From contig JAGCSR010000035.1 of assembly GCA_017964005.1 (NCBI GenBank), positions 23,283 through 87,282 of the forward strand: DNA of 64,000 bases. The letters are read 5' to 3'. A model generated the notes under the pieces. It did no database searches, was not told the origin of the DNA, and saw only the letters and a program-made list of their open reading frames with translations. A program made the position numbers and the translations under genes. Position 1 is the first letter of the stretch; every line of letters starts with the position of its first letter. This document shows, one piece after another, positions 24,640 through 33,599 of this stretch. The DNA comes from Clostridiales bacterium. Lineage in GTDB: Bacteria > Bacillota > Clostridia > Saccharofermentanales > Saccharofermentanaceae.

Positions 24640-25470
24640 ATGGCAGTTAAAACATTTAAACCTACTTCTCCTGCAGTAAGACAGATGGCTGTTGCCGATT
24701 ACTCGGTTCTTACAAAGAAGGCTCCGGAGAAGGCTCTCCTTAAGATCAACAAGAAGAGCGGCGGACGTAACTCTTACGGACGCATCACAGTTCGTCATAT
24801 CGGTGGCGGCAACCGCCGCAAGATCCGTGTGATCGACTGGAAGAGAACAAAGGATTCCGTACCTGCAGTCGTTAAGGCTATCGAGTACGATCCTAACAGA
24901 ACAGCATATCTTGCACTCCTGCAGTATGCTGACGGTGTTAAGACATATATCCTTGCACCTAAGGACATCAAGGTCGGACACAAGATCGTTTCCGGTCCCG
25001 ACGCTGATATCCTTCCCGGTAACGTTTTACCTATATCATCTATCCCTGTAGGTACGGTTATCTGCTGCATCGAGCTCACACCCGGCAAGGGCGCTCAGAT
25101 GGTAAGAACAGCAGGCGCTTCCGCTCAGCTCATGGCTAAGGAAGGCAAGTACGCTCAGGTCCGTCTCCCTTCCGGAGAGGTCCGTATGGTATCCGTAAAC
25201 TGCAGAGCAATGATCGGTGAGATCGGCAACGCCGAGCACGAGAACGTTAAGCTCGGTAAGGCAGGTAAGAAGCGCCACATGGGCGTAAGACCTACCGTCA
25301 GAGGTGTTGTCATGAACCCGAACGACCACCCTCACGGCGGTGGTGAAGGTAAGTCTCCTATCGGTCTTCCCGGTCCTGTTACACCTTGGGGTGTTCCTAC
25401 TCTGGGTAAGAAGACCAGGAACAAGAAGAAGCAGTCCGGCAAGTACATTGTCAAGAGCAGAAAGGGTTAA
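24640..25470 (+). CDS. rplB: 50S ribosomal protein L2
   Basis: 276 residues, full length. Conserved [38 protein letters not shown] and the C-terminal [12 protein letters not shown] containing the histidine close to the peptidyl transferase centre. GAAAGGAG precedes the ATG. Confidence 0.99.
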   Translation: MAVKTFKPTSPAVRQMAVADYSVLTKKAPEKALLKINKKSGGRNSYGRITVRHIGGGNRRKIRVIDWKRTKDSVPAVVKAIEYDPNRTAYLALLQYADGVKTYILAPKDIKVGHKIVSGPDADILPGNVLPISSIPVGTVICCIELTPGKGAQMVRTAGASAQLMAKEGKYAQVRLPSGEVRMVSVNCRAMIGEIGNAEHENVKLGKAGKKRHMGVRPTVRGVVMNPNDHPHGGGEGKSPIGLPGPVTPWGVPTLGKKTRNKKKQSGKYIVKSRKG

Positions 25471-25483
25471 GGAGGCATACTAA

Positions 25484-25762
25484 ATGAGTAGATCAACCAA
25501 AAAAGGATTTTTTGTACAGGATGCCCTGATGAAAAAGATCACGGCCATGAACGATGCTAACGAGAAGAAGATCGTTCAGACATGGTCGAGAGCTTCCACC
25601 ATCTACCCTGAGTTCGTAGGTCACACTATCGCCGTTTACGACGGCCGCAAGCATGTTCCCGTATATGTTACGGAGGATATGGTAGGACATAAGCTCGGTG
25701 AGTTTGCTCCTACACGTAAGTTCGGCGGTCACACAGGCGAGAAGAACGCCGCTGCGCGCTAA
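25484..25762 (+). CDS. rpsS: 30S ribosomal protein S19
   Basis: 92 residues, full length. Shows [34 protein letters not shown] and [15 protein letters not shown]. Located in the 30S head near the A-site finger. 13 bp after rplB with AAGGAGG. Confidence 0.98.
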   Translation: MSRSTKKGFFVQDALMKKITAMNDANEKKIVQTWSRASTIYPEFVGHTIAVYDGRKHVPVYVTEDMVGHKLGEFAPTRKFGGHTGEKNAAAR

Positions 25763-25781
25763 GCTTCAAGGAGGATAAGAC

Positions 25782-26258
25782 GTGGAAAAGATAATTTTAA
25801 CAACTGAGAATATTGAGAAGAATCGCGAGGCTATCCTTGCGGCTTATCAGGCTCCTCAGAAGAGATCAAACAGGCTCCCCGTTCCCACCAGAAAGCAGAA
25901 GAAGCTTCTCGGTATCGGCGGTGACAGAGGAATTGCCACAGCTAAGTACATCAGGATCTCCCCTTCCAAGGCCAGGATCGTTGTAGATCTTATCAAGGGT
26001 CAGTCCATCGATAATGCTTATGCAATCCTCAACTATACTCCCAAGGCTGCGGCTCCCGTGATCAAGAAGGTGCTCAAGGCTGCGGAAGCATCTGCGGTTA
26101 ACGATAAGAATCTTAATCGCGATAACCTCTATGTTGCTGATGCATATGCAAATCCGGGTCCCATCCTCAGAAGATGGATGCCCAGGGCAAGAGGTTCGGC
26201 CAGCGGATTAAACAAGAGAACATGCCACATCACGGTTGTTCTCAAGGAAAGAGTATAA
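25782..26258 (+). CDS. rplV: 50S ribosomal protein L22 with N-terminal extension
   Basis: 158 residues from a GTG start placed by AAGGAGG 7 bases upstream. The L22 core is residues about 48-158 (TAKYIRISPSKARIVVDLI, then the tunnel hairpin ILRRWMPRARGSASGLNKRT). The first 45 residues form an extra, basic extension (TRKQKKLLGIGGDR) absent from the usual 110-residue protein. The L22 beta-hairpin lines the exit tunnel and contributes to macrolide sensitivity. Confidence 0.95.
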   Translation: MEKIILTTENIEKNREAILAAYQAPQKRSNRLPVPTRKQKKLLGIGGDRGIATAKYIRISPSKARIVVDLIKGQSIDNAYAILNYTPKAAAPVIKKVLKAAEASAVNDKNLNRDNLYVADAYANPGPILRRWMPRARGSASGLNKRTCHITVVLKERV

Positions 26259-26270
26259 GGAGGAATTGAC

Positions 26271-27062
26271 ATGGGTCAGAAAGTTAACCCCCATGGTTTG
26301 AGAGTCGGCGTGATCAAGGATCGTGATATCAATGACTGGAATGCTCATTGGTATGCCGAGAAGGACAAGTTTTCCGACTATCTCATCGAGGATAAGAAGA
26401 TTCGTGAATTCATAATGAACGTTGCTGATGATATCGCAAGATCCAACAGCAAGAACAAGAAGAAGGACGGAGAAGACTTCAAGAAGAAGGATGACGGCCG
26501 TAAGAATCTTGCCGGCATCAGTTCCATCACGGTCGACAGAACAGACGCTCAGACGATCAATGTATCTGTACGTTCTGCCCGCTCTTCTCTGCTTATCGGA
26601 GACAAGGGCAAGTCCAAGGAAGAACTCCGTACTCTTCTCGAGAAGGAATTCAACAAGAACGTTAAGAGCGCTAACAAGAAGACATTCAGAGTATCGATCA
26701 TCAGGATCGACAAGGCTGATTCCGATGCAGTTATCGTTGCACAGAACATCGCAGCTCAGCTCGAGAACCGCGGAAGCTTCAGAAGAGCAATGAAGAGAGC
26801 TATGTCTTCTGCAATGAAGGATTCTGCAGTATACGGAATCAAGGTTAAGTGCTCCGGCCGTTTGGGCGGCGCCGAGATCGCTCGTTCCGAGACTTATCAC
26901 GAGGGAACCATCCCGCTTCAGACACTGAGAGCAAACATCGATTACGGTTTTGCTGAGGCTAATACGACATACGGCCGTATCGGCGTTAAGGTCTGGATCT
27001 ACAAGGGTGAGGTCTTCCCCGAGAAGAAGTCCGACAATAAAGAAGAAGGAGGGCTTGCTTAA
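26271..27062 (+). CDS. rpsC: 30S ribosomal protein S3 with Lys-rich insertion
   Basis: 263 residues. N-terminal [16 protein letters not shown], a KH domain with the GxxG turn as GDKG (residues about 110-113), and C-terminal [19 protein letters not shown] and [13 protein letters not shown] are all present. Between the first helices and the KH domain lies an extra charged segment of about 25 residues (about 62-86, with [11 protein letters not shown]) that I do not expect in S3. It ends on the ATG of rplP. Confidence 0.95.
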   Translation: MGQKVNPHGLRVGVIKDRDINDWNAHWYAEKDKFSDYLIEDKKIREFIMNVADDIARSNSKNKKKDGEDFKKKDDGRKNLAGISSITVDRTDAQTINVSVRSARSSLLIGDKGKSKEELRTLLEKEFNKNVKSANKKTFRVSIIRIDKADSDAVIVAQNIAAQLENRGSFRRAMKRAMSSAMKDSAVYGIKVKCSGRLGGAEIARSETYHEGTIPLQTLRANIDYGFAEANTTYGRIGVKVWIYKGEVFPEKKSDNKEEGGLA

Positions 27063-27493
27063 TGTTACTTCCTAAGAGAACAAAATACAGAAAGCAGCAG
27101 AGAGGCCGCATGAAGGGTAAGGCATCCCGCGGAAACTACGTTGCTTACGGTGATTTCGGACTTATGGCATGCGAGCCTTGCTGGATAAAGTCCAACCAGA
27201 TCGAAGCAGCCCGTATCGCTATCAACAGATACGTAAAGCGTGGCGGTAAGGTTTGGATCAAGATCTTCCCGGACAAGCCTGTATCCAAGAAACCGGCTCA
27301 GGTCCGAATGGGTTCAGGTAAGGCTGCCAACGAATACTGGTGTGCTGTTGTTAAGCCCGGCCGTGTGCTTTTCGAGATCGCAGGCGTTACCGAAGAGCAG
27401 GCAAGAGAGGCAATGAGACTTGCAGGTCATAAGCTTCCCTGCAAGACGAAGTTTGTAGTAAGAGAGAAGGAGGAAGTTGTAAATGAAGGCTGA
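27062..27493 (+). CDS. rplP: 50S ribosomal protein L16
   Basis: 143 residues, normal length. Starts [20 protein letters not shown], with [20 protein letters not shown] and the Arg-containing [17 protein letters not shown] loop whose Arg is hydroxylated in some bacteria. Contacts tRNA in the A and P sites. Start codon overlaps the rpsC stop. Confidence 0.98.
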   Translation: MLLPKRTKYRKQQRGRMKGKASRGNYVAYGDFGLMACEPCWIKSNQIEAARIAINRYVKRGGKVWIKIFPDKPVSKKPAQVRMGSGKAANEYWCAVVKPGRVLFEIAGVTEEQAREAMRLAGHKLPCKTKFVVREKEEVVNEG

Positions 27494-27683
27494 AGAGATC
27501 CGCAATAAGTCAACGGAAGAGCTGAATAAAGAACTTGTCTCCCTCAAAGAGGAACTGTTCAAGCTTCGTTTCCGCAATGCAACCAACCAGCTTGAGAATC
27601 CCGCTCAGATCAATCTGGTCAAGAAGGATATCGCAAGAATCAAGACAGTAATCCGCGAGCAAGAGCTCAAGGCTGCTAAGTAA
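27483..27683 (+). CDS. rpmC: 50S ribosomal protein L29
   Basis: 66 residues with [19 protein letters not shown] and [20 protein letters not shown], the standard L29 pattern. It overlaps the end of rplP by 11 bp. Sits at the tunnel exit near L23. Confidence 0.98.
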   Translation: MKAEEIRNKSTEELNKELVSLKEELFKLRFRNATNQLENPAQINLVKKDIARIKTVIREQELKAAK

Positions 27684-27700
27684 TGAGAGGAGAACGAGTA

Positions 27701-27958
27701 ATGGCTGAAAGAAACTTGAGAAAAACAAGAGTCGGCATCGTAACATCCGACAAGATGGATAAGACCATCACGGTTTCTGTTGTAGAGCACGTTAAGCACC
27801 CTCTCTACGGAAAGATCATGAAGAGAACTTACAAGCTCAAGGCACACGACGAGAACAACGAGTGTGGCGTAGGTGACAGAGTTCAGGTTATGGAAACAAG
27901 ACCTCTCTCCAAGGATAAGAGATGGAGACTGGTTGAGATCATCGAGAAAGCTAAGTAA
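27701..27958 (+). CDS. rpsQ: 30S ribosomal protein S17
   Basis: Start placed at 27701 ([12 protein letters not shown]), with AGAGGAG 8 bases upstream, instead of the in-frame ATG at 27683; this gives the normal 85 residues. Shows [17 protein letters not shown] and the OB-fold loop [15 protein letters not shown]. Primary 16S rRNA binder. Confidence 0.97.
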   Translation: MAERNLRKTRVGIVTSDKMDKTITVSVVEHVKHPLYGKIMKRTYKLKAHDENNECGVGDRVQVMETRPLSKDKRWRLVEIIEKAK

Positions 27959-27981
27959 AGCAGGCAAGGAGGAAATATCAG

Positions 27982-28350
27982 ATGATTCAGGTTGAATCCA
28001 GATTAAGAGCTGCCGATAATACAGGCGCAAAAGAGCTTGCCTGCATTAAGGTACTCGGCGGTTCCTGGCGTAAATACGCTAATATCGGCGATGTTATCGT
28101 TTGCTCGGTCAAGACAGCTTCTCCGGGCGGCATGGTCAAGAAGGGCGATGTCGTACGCGCAGTTGTTGTAAGAACAAAGACCGGCGTAAGACGTGCAGAC
28201 GGTTCTTACATCAAGTTCGATGAGAACGCTGCAGTTATTATCAAAGAGGACAAGAACCCGCGTGGGACCCGTATCTTTGGACCCATAGCAAGAGAGCTCC
28301 GTGATAAGGACTATATGAAGATCCTGTCACTTGCTCCGGAAGTTCTGTAA
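27982..28350 (+). CDS. rplN: 50S ribosomal protein L14
   Basis: 122 residues, full length: [37 protein letters not shown] and [15 protein letters not shown]. Forms an intersubunit bridge and is the docking site for the silencing factor RsfS. AAGGAGG before the ATG. Confidence 0.99.
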   Translation: MIQVESRLRAADNTGAKELACIKVLGGSWRKYANIGDVIVCSVKTASPGGMVKKGDVVRAVVVRTKTGVRRADGSYIKFDENAAVIIKEDKNPRGTRIFGPIARELRDKDYMKILSLAPEVL

Positions 28351-28361
28351 GGAGGTTTACG

Positions 28362-28709
28362 ATGGCTGATAAGATTCACGTAAAGAAGGGCGATGAGGTA
28401 ATCGTCATCTCCGGTAAGGACAAGGGACACAAGGGCAAGGTTATTGCCATTGATACCGAGAAGGGCAGAGTATATGTTGAAGGCGCTAACATCATCAAGA
28501 AGCACCAGAAGCAGAGAACTCAGACAGGACCTTCGGGCATCATCGAGCGCGAAGGATCCATCGATGCTTCCAACGTTATGCTCGTAGACCCCAAGTCCGG
28601 CAAGCCCACAAGAACAGGGTTCAAGGTTAACGAGGACGGTTCCAAGGACAGGATCGCAAAGAAGTCCGGTGCCGTTATCGACACAGTCAAGAAAGCTAAG
28701 GGGGAGTAA
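28362..28709 (+). CDS. rplX: 50S ribosomal protein L24
   Basis: 115 residues. KOW motif visible (KGDEVIVISGKDKGHKGKV) followed by KHQKQRTQTGPSGIIEREG and NVMLVDP. Assembly initiator. Eleven bases after rplN with AAGGAGG. Confidence 0.98.
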   Translation: MADKIHVKKGDEVIVISGKDKGHKGKVIAIDTEKGRVYVEGANIIKKHQKQRTQTGPSGIIEREGSIDASNVMLVDPKSGKPTRTGFKVNEDGSKDRIAKKSGAVIDTVKKAKGE

Positions 28710-28713
28710 TTAG

Positions 28714-29253
28714 ATGTCCAGATTAAAAGAAAAGTACACATCTGAAGTCGCACCGGCTTTATCCGAGAAGTTCAAGTACAGTTCTTCCATGCAGATCCCC
28801 AAGATCGAGAAGATCGTTCTCAACATGGGTGTCGGCGAGACAAAAGATAATCCTAAGGCTCTCGAGAGCGCTATGCGCGACATGGGTATCATCGCAGGTC
28901 AGAAGCCTATCGCTACAGTAGCTTCCAAGTCGGTTGCTGCATTCAAGCTCAGAGAAGGCATGAAGATCGGATGCAAGGTAACTTTGAGAGGAGAGAGAAT
29001 GTACTACTTCCTCGATAAGCTCATCAGCATCGCACTTCCCCGTGTTCGTGACTTCCGCGGTATTAATCCCAACTCCTTTGACGGCCACGGCAACTACGCT
29101 ATGGGTATCAAGGAGCAGTTGATGTTCCCCGAGATCGATTACGATAAGATCGATAAGATCCGCGGTATGGACATCATCATCGTAACAACGGCACAAACTG
29201 ACGAAGAAGCATTCGAGCTGCTCAGCCTGCTCGGCATGCCGTTCCGTAAATGA
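28714..29253 (+). CDS. rplE: 50S ribosomal protein L5
   Basis: 179 residues, full length: [51 protein letters not shown] and [19 protein letters not shown]. Binds 5S rRNA with L18. Starts 4 bp after rplX. Confidence 0.99.
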   Translation: MSRLKEKYTSEVAPALSEKFKYSSSMQIPKIEKIVLNMGVGETKDNPKALESAMRDMGIIAGQKPIATVASKSVAAFKLREGMKIGCKVTLRGERMYYFLDKLISIALPRVRDFRGINPNSFDGHGNYAMGIKEQLMFPEIDYDKIDKIRGMDIIIVTTAQTDEEAFELLSLLGMPFRK

Positions 29254-29269
29254 TTGGGAGGATATATAA

Positions 29270-29455
29270 ATGGCAAAGAAGTCAATGATTCTCAAAGCAC
29301 AGAAGACTCCGAAGTTTTCCACTCGCACACATAATCGTTGCAAAGTATGCGGAAGGCCTCACGCTTACATCCGCAAGTACGGCATCTGCCGTCTTTGCTT
29401 CAGAGACATGGCTTACAAGGGAGAGATCCCCGGTGTAAGAAAAGCAAGCTGGTAA
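29270..29455 (+). CDS. rpsZ: 30S ribosomal protein S14, zinc-ribbon type
   Basis: 61 residues, the short zinc-binding form: [20 protein letters not shown] carries the four cysteine ligands and the C-terminus is GVRKASW. This form (also named rpsN) is typical of Firmicutes. Confidence 0.98.
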   Translation: MAKKSMILKAQKTPKFSTRTHNRCKVCGRPHAYIRKYGICRLCFRDMAYKGEIPGVRKASW

Positions 29456-29479
29456 TCGGAACAGAAGGAGGAAAATACA

Positions 29480-29875
29480 ATGCAGATCACAGATGCAATT
29501 GCAGATATGCTTACGAGAATCCGTAATGCAGGTAATGCCGGTCACGAGACAGTTGATATCCCCGCTTCCAACCTGAAGAAGGCTATCGCTCAGATCCTTC
29601 TTGACGAAGGTTATATCGCTAACTTCGAGACAACCGAAGACAACAAGCAGGGCAATATCAAGATCTATCTGAAGTATTCCGGTAAGAAGCATGTTATCTC
29701 GGGTATCAAGAGAATTTCCAGACCGGGTCTGAGAACATACGCTGATAAGGACAACCTTCCCAACGTATTGAACGGACTGGGTATCGCCATCGTCTCTACA
29801 TCCAAGGGCGTTATGACCGACAAGAAGGCCAGAAAGCTCGGTGTCGGCGGCGAAGTATTAGCTTACGTGTGGTAA
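29480..29875 (+). CDS. rpsH: 30S ribosomal protein S8
   Basis: 131 residues, full length: [37 protein letters not shown] and the C-terminal [15 protein letters not shown]. Central 16S rRNA binder and, in E. coli, repressor of the spc operon. It is followed by an unusual 127-bp gap with hairpins before rplF. Confidence 0.98.
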   Translation: MQITDAIADMLTRIRNAGNAGHETVDIPASNLKKAIAQILLDEGYIANFETTEDNKQGNIKIYLKYSGKKHVISGIKRISRPGLRTYADKDNLPNVLNGLGIAIVSTSKGVMTDKKARKLGVGGEVLAYVW

Positions 29876-29882
29876 TGATCAC

Positions 29883-29995
29883 TTTGAAGGGGCGCATATG
29901 CTGCCCCTTCAGGTGGTAAATACAACTCTGAAAAGCACCGGGAACACGGCGGACATACCGGAGATCCCGGGAGCACAATCTTAAGAGCAGGAGGA
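29883..29995 (+). promoter_or_regulatory. Hairpin-rich gap between rpsH and rplF
   Basis: Contains a perfect TGAAGGGGC / GCCCCTTCA stem (about 29885-29912) with a 9-base loop, and CCGGG / CCCGG arms further on. No T-run, so it is probably an mRNA processing, stability or regulator-binding element rather than a terminator. No open frame or promoter stands out. Confidence 0.4.
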
Positions 29996-30002
29996 ATGAA
30001 AT

Positions 30003-30545
30003 ATGTCAAGAATTGGTAGAAAACCGATTACCGTTCCTGCAGGCGTCGACGTTAAGATCGACGGTCAGCATATTACCGTTAAGGGCGGCAAGGACACCCT
30101 CGAGATGGATGTTCATCCCGACATCACGGTAAAGATGGACGGCAATATCATTACTGTGGAGCGTCCTTCGGACGACAAGGAGCACAGAGCTCTCCACGGC
30201 CTGACAAGAGCACTTGTCAACAACATGGTTGTAGGAGTTTCCGAAGGATTCACCAAGGAACTGCAGATCAACGGTGTAGGTTATAAGGCTCAGAAGCAGG
30301 GTAAGAAGGTAATCTTTAACTTAGGTTATTCCCATCCTATCGAGATGGATGAACCCGAAGGCATCACTATCGATGTCCCTCAGCAGACACAGATTATCGT
30401 TAAGGGCGCTGACAAGCAGTTAGTCGGCGAGACCGCAGCAAAGATCCGTTCGTTCAGAGTTCCTGATGTTTATAAGGGCAAGGGTATCAAGTATATCGAC
30501 GAGCACCTTATCATCAAGGAAGGTAAGACCGGAGCAAAGAAGTAA
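30003..30545 (+). CDS. rplF: 50S ribosomal protein L6
   Basis: 180 residues, full length: SRIGRKPITVPAGVDVKID, HGLTRALVNNMVVGVSEGF and the C-terminal VPDVYKGKGIKYIDE. Two-domain protein near the sarcin-ricin loop. GCAGGAGG before ATG. Confidence 0.99.
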   Translation: MSRIGRKPITVPAGVDVKIDGQHITVKGGKDTLEMDVHPDITVKMDGNIITVERPSDDKEHRALHGLTRALVNNMVVGVSEGFTKELQINGVGYKAQKQGKKVIFNLGYSHPIEMDEPEGITIDVPQQTQIIVKGADKQLVGETAAKIRSFRVPDVYKGKGIKYIDEHLIIKEGKTGAKK

Positions 30546-30567
30546 GGTAGAAGGAGGTTAAAGCTAC

Positions 30568-30936
30568 ATGATTACTAAAGCAGATAAGAACAAGATCCGT
30601 AAGAGAAAGCATGTGCGTGTTCGCAAGAAGATCTCCGGTACCGCTGAGTGCCCCCGTCTTTGTGTATTCAGATCGAATGCTCACATCTATGCTCAGATAA
30701 TCGATGATGTTGCAGGCACAACACTTGCTGCCGCATCCACACTGGATAAGGACGTTAAGTCTTCTGTATCCGTCGGAAGCAACATCGAGGCTGCAAGCCA
30801 GGTAGGCAAGCTCATAGCAGAGCGCGCACAGGCTAAGGGGATCACCGAAGTCGTATTCGACCGCGGCGGATACCTTTATCACGGAAGAGTTGCGGCTCTT
30901 GCACAGGCGGCACGTGAAGCCGGACTGTCATTCTAA
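30568..30936 (+). CDS. rplR: 50S ribosomal protein L18
   Basis: 122 residues, full length: [20 protein letters not shown] with [17 protein letters not shown] and the C-terminal [18 protein letters not shown]. Binds 5S rRNA together with L5. AAGGAGG lies before the ATG. Confidence 0.98.
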   Translation: MITKADKNKIRKRKHVRVRKKISGTAECPRLCVFRSNAHIYAQIIDDVAGTTLAAASTLDKDVKSSVSVGSNIEAASQVGKLIAERAQAKGITEVVFDRGGYLYHGRVAALAQAAREAGLSF

Positions 30937-30953
30937 TCGGGAGGAGTTAATAC

Positions 30954-31466
30954 ATGGCTTACGACAGAAATAACAATACAAGAGAGAGAGACAGCGAGTT
31001 CGAAGAGCGCGTAATCCACATCGCTCGTGTTTCCAAGACAGTTAAGGGCGGTAAGAACATGCGTTTTGCAGCTCTCGTAGTTGTCGGTGACAAGAACGGC
31101 CGCGTCGGTATGGGCATCGGTAAGTCTGCCGAGGTTCCCGAGGCTATCCGCAAGGGTGTCGACGAAGCTAAGAAGAATATCGTTACCATCAACAGAAAGT
31201 CCGGTACGATCCCTCACGCAACACTCGGTGAGTTCGGTGCTGCAAAGATCGTTATGAAGCCGGCTGCAGGCGGTACCGGTATCATCGCAGGCGGTCCTGT
31301 TCGTTCGGTTTGCGAGCTCGCAGGTATCACCGATATCCGTACAAAGTCTATCGGTTCAAATAACCCCATCAACATGGTCAACGCTACTCTGGCAGGTCTT
31401 ACCGGACTTAAGTCCATCGAAGAGATCGCAGAGCTCCGCGGCAAGACCGTAGATGAGATCAAGTAA
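30954..31466 (+). CDS. rpsE: 30S ribosomal protein S5
   Basis: 170 residues, full length: [20 protein letters not shown] with [18 protein letters not shown] and [19 protein letters not shown]. Located at the mRNA entry; contributes to decoding fidelity. CGGGAGG before the ATG. Confidence 0.99.
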   Translation: MAYDRNNNTRERDSEFEERVIHIARVSKTVKGGKNMRFAALVVVGDKNGRVGMGIGKSAEVPEAIRKGVDEAKKNIVTINRKSGTIPHATLGEFGAAKIVMKPAAGGTGIIAGGPVRSVCELAGITDIRTKSIGSNNPINMVNATLAGLTGLKSIEEIAELRGKTVDEIK

Positions 31467-31478
31467 GGAGGTGCCCTA

Positions 31479-31658
31479 ATGGCTAATTTGAAGATTACCC
31501 TGGTTAAGAGCACCAATAAAGCTCGCGCCAAAGAGAAGGCAACAGTAAGGGCTTTAGGCCTTAAGAAGATCGGCCAGAGCGTAGAGAAGGCTGATAACGA
31601 AGCGATGCGTGGTATGGCTGTTACAGTCAGGAACTACGTAACGGTAGAAGAAGTATAA
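31479..31658 (+). CDS. rpmD: 50S ribosomal protein L30
   Basis: 59 residues, read directly because it is short: starts MANLKITLVKST, has VRALGLKKIGQSVE and ends with RNYVTVEEV. AAGGAGG stands 7 bases before ATG. It lies between rpsE and rplO, its normal position. Confidence 0.97.
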   Translation: MANLKITLVKSTNKARAKEKATVRALGLKKIGQSVEKADNEAMRGMAVTVRNYVTVEEV

Positions 31659-31673
31659 CGGAGGTATCGATAA

Positions 31674-32114
31674 ATGAAGCTCAATGAAATGACTTCTAGC
31701 GGCAATGCGATCGCTTACCGCAAGGGCCGTGGTCCCGGATCCGGCAACGGAAAGACGGCAGGCCGCGGACACAAAGGTCAGAATGCAAGATCCGGCGGCG
31801 GCGTACGTCCCGGTTTTGAAGGCGGTCAGATGCCTCTTTACAGACGTTTGCCTAAGAGAGGATTCAACAACAAGAGATTTGCTCCTGCTTACATCGAAGT
31901 AAACATCGAGGATCTCGAGAAGTTTGAGGGTGCAGAAGTTACTGCAGAGACACTCGCTGAGGCAGGGATCATCTCCCTCCCCAAGGTAAACGACGGCATC
32001 AAGATCTTGGGTAACGGCGAACTTACAAAGGCTCTTAATGTTAAGGCTAAGAAGTTCTCCGCTTCCGCTAAAGAGAAGATCGAGAAGGCCGGAGGAACGG
32101 CTACGGAGGTATAA
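31674..32114 (+). CDS. rplO: 50S ribosomal protein L15
   Basis: 146 residues, full length. Glycine/arginine-rich N-terminus ([20 protein letters not shown]) and [18 protein letters not shown] are typical. Late assembly protein. secY follows after 6 bp, so translation is likely coupled. Confidence 0.98.
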   Translation: MKLNEMTSSGNAIAYRKGRGPGSGNGKTAGRGHKGQNARSGGGVRPGFEGGQMPLYRRLPKRGFNNKRFAPAYIEVNIEDLEKFEGAEVTAETLAEAGIISLPKVNDGIKILGNGELTKALNVKAKKFSASAKEKIEKAGGTATEV

Positions 32115-32120
32115 GAAGGC

Positions 32121-33464
32121 ATGAGTAGTATGTTTGACACGGCTGTAAACGCTTTCCGCGTAGAATCACTGCGTAAACGACTGCTGTATACCTTCATGAT
32201 TTTGGGATTGTTTATGTTGGGCGGACTCGTTCCCGTTCCCGGTATTGACGGTGAGAAGTATACCGAACTCGTCAGACAGTGGGGACAGCTGAGTTCGATC
32301 ATGGATATGGTTTCCGGTGGCGGACTCCTCCATGCAACTATCTTCGCAATGGGTGTATCGCCTTACATCAACGCATCGATCATCATTCAGCTTCTTCAGG
32401 TCGTAATACCGCCCCTGGAAGAACTTTCCAAGGAAGGTGAATCCGGCAGGAAGAAGATCTCGAAGATCACCAGATACTCTGCTTTGGGTCTTGCCCTGGT
32501 ACAGTCTTCACTGTTCTGCTATTCGACAAGATCCGCAATGAACTCGAGTTTGCCCACATGGCTTAACGCCGCACTGGTCATCCTCTCGTTCACGGCAGGT
32601 GCAGCCATCGTTGTTTTCCTCGGTGAGAAGATCAACGATAAGGGTATCGGTAACGGTGTATCCCTCATAATCTTTGCAGGTATCGTAACGAGACTTCCCG
32701 GAATGGCAAGGACTCTTTACCTGAAGGCACTCGATATCAGCGGACAGCTCAATCCTGCAGTTGTAGGAGTTATCGTAGGAATCCTGGTATTCGTGGGAGT
32801 AGCTCTCATCGCTCTGGCGATCATCGTGTTCGTACTCTTCGTACAGAATGCGGAGAGAAGGATCCCCGTCCAGTATTCAAAGAAGGTTATCGGAAGACAG
32901 TCTCGCGGCGGAAACAGGGATTATATCCCGATCAAGGTCAACCAGTCGGGCGTTATGCCTGTAATCTTCGCAATGTCCATCCTGGCATTGCCCTCGATCA
33001 TCTCGACCCTGTTCTTTGCCAACAGCACCAACCCGGTAATTGTCTGGCTCAGGAACTTCTCCGGATCCGTATGGTACTACCTCGCGTACTTTATCCTTAT
33101 CTTCGCGTTCACGTTCTTCTATACGATGATCCAGTTCCATCCTATTGAGATCGCCAACAACATCAACAAGAACGGCGGTACGATCAGCGGTGTAAGATCA
33201 GGTAAGCCCACATCCGACTTCATTGCCAAGACAGCTTGGAGACTGAATTGGATCGAAGCGGCATTCCTGGTACTCGTATGTATCGTTCCTACGGTTATCG
33301 GTATCCTCACAGGATTCGAGAACGTATGGTTCGCAGGTACATCAGTTCTGATCCTTACATCTGTTGCCAACGATCTCATCGTTCAGATCGAAGGTGAATT
33401 GGAAGTCAGAAGTCCTAAGGGATTCCTTGACGACATGGTCACCATCAGGTCAGGAAAGAAATAA
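32121..33464 (+). CDS. secY: Preprotein translocase subunit SecY (main copy)
   Basis: 447 residues with ten predicted membrane helices. Canonical elements include GVSPYINASIIIQLL (TM2), the GRKKISKITRYSALGLALVQ cytoplasmic loop, the NQSGVMPVIFAMSI start of TM7 and the C5 loop ANNINKNGGTISGVRSGKPT with the Arg needed for SecA (residue about 359, Arg357 in E. coli). It forms the SecYEG channel. Position after rplO is standard. A terminator follows directly, cutting off the usual adk-map continuation. Confidence 0.97.
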   Translation: MSSMFDTAVNAFRVESLRKRLLYTFMILGLFMLGGLVPVPGIDGEKYTELVRQWGQLSSIMDMVSGGGLLHATIFAMGVSPYINASIIIQLLQVVIPPLEELSKEGESGRKKISKITRYSALGLALVQSSLFCYSTRSAMNSSLPTWLNAALVILSFTAGAAIVVFLGEKINDKGIGNGVSLIIFAGIVTRLPGMARTLYLKALDISGQLNPAVVGVIVGILVFVGVALIALAIIVFVLFVQNAERRIPVQYSKKVIGRQSRGGNRDYIPIKVNQSGVMPVIFAMSILALPSIISTLFFANSTNPVIVWLRNFSGSVWYYLAYFILIFAFTFFYTMIQFHPIEIANNINKNGGTISGVRSGKPTSDFIAKTAWRLNWIEAAFLVLVCIVPTVIGILTGFENVWFAGTSVLILTSVANDLIVQIEGELEVRSPKGFLDDMVTIRSGKK

Positions 33465-33480
33465 TAATTTCATGACACAA

Positions 33481-33530
33481 CATATGAGGGCTGCCAAGTT
33501 AAAGTCTTGTGCAGCCCTCATATTTATTTA
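33481..33530 (+). terminator. Terminator between the two secY genes
   Basis: A 13-bp perfect stem (ATATGAGGGCTGC at 33482-33494, complement at 33511-33523), a 16-base loop and a TATTTATTTA tail. It ends the S10-spc transcript after the first secY. Confidence 0.85.
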
Positions 33531-33534
33531 AGAG

Positions 33535-33562
33535 TACAAAAACATTTATTTTGCGATATAAT
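33535..33562 (+). promoter_or_regulatory. Possible promoter of secY2-adk-map-infA
   Basis: A clear TATAAT (33557-33562) with a poor TACAAA -35 at 16-bp spacing. A promoter is expected here because the upstream transcript is terminated. Confidence 0.5.
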
Positions 33563-33599
33563 ACAAGGGCTTTTTTACAAAACCGACGGAGGATAGCAA

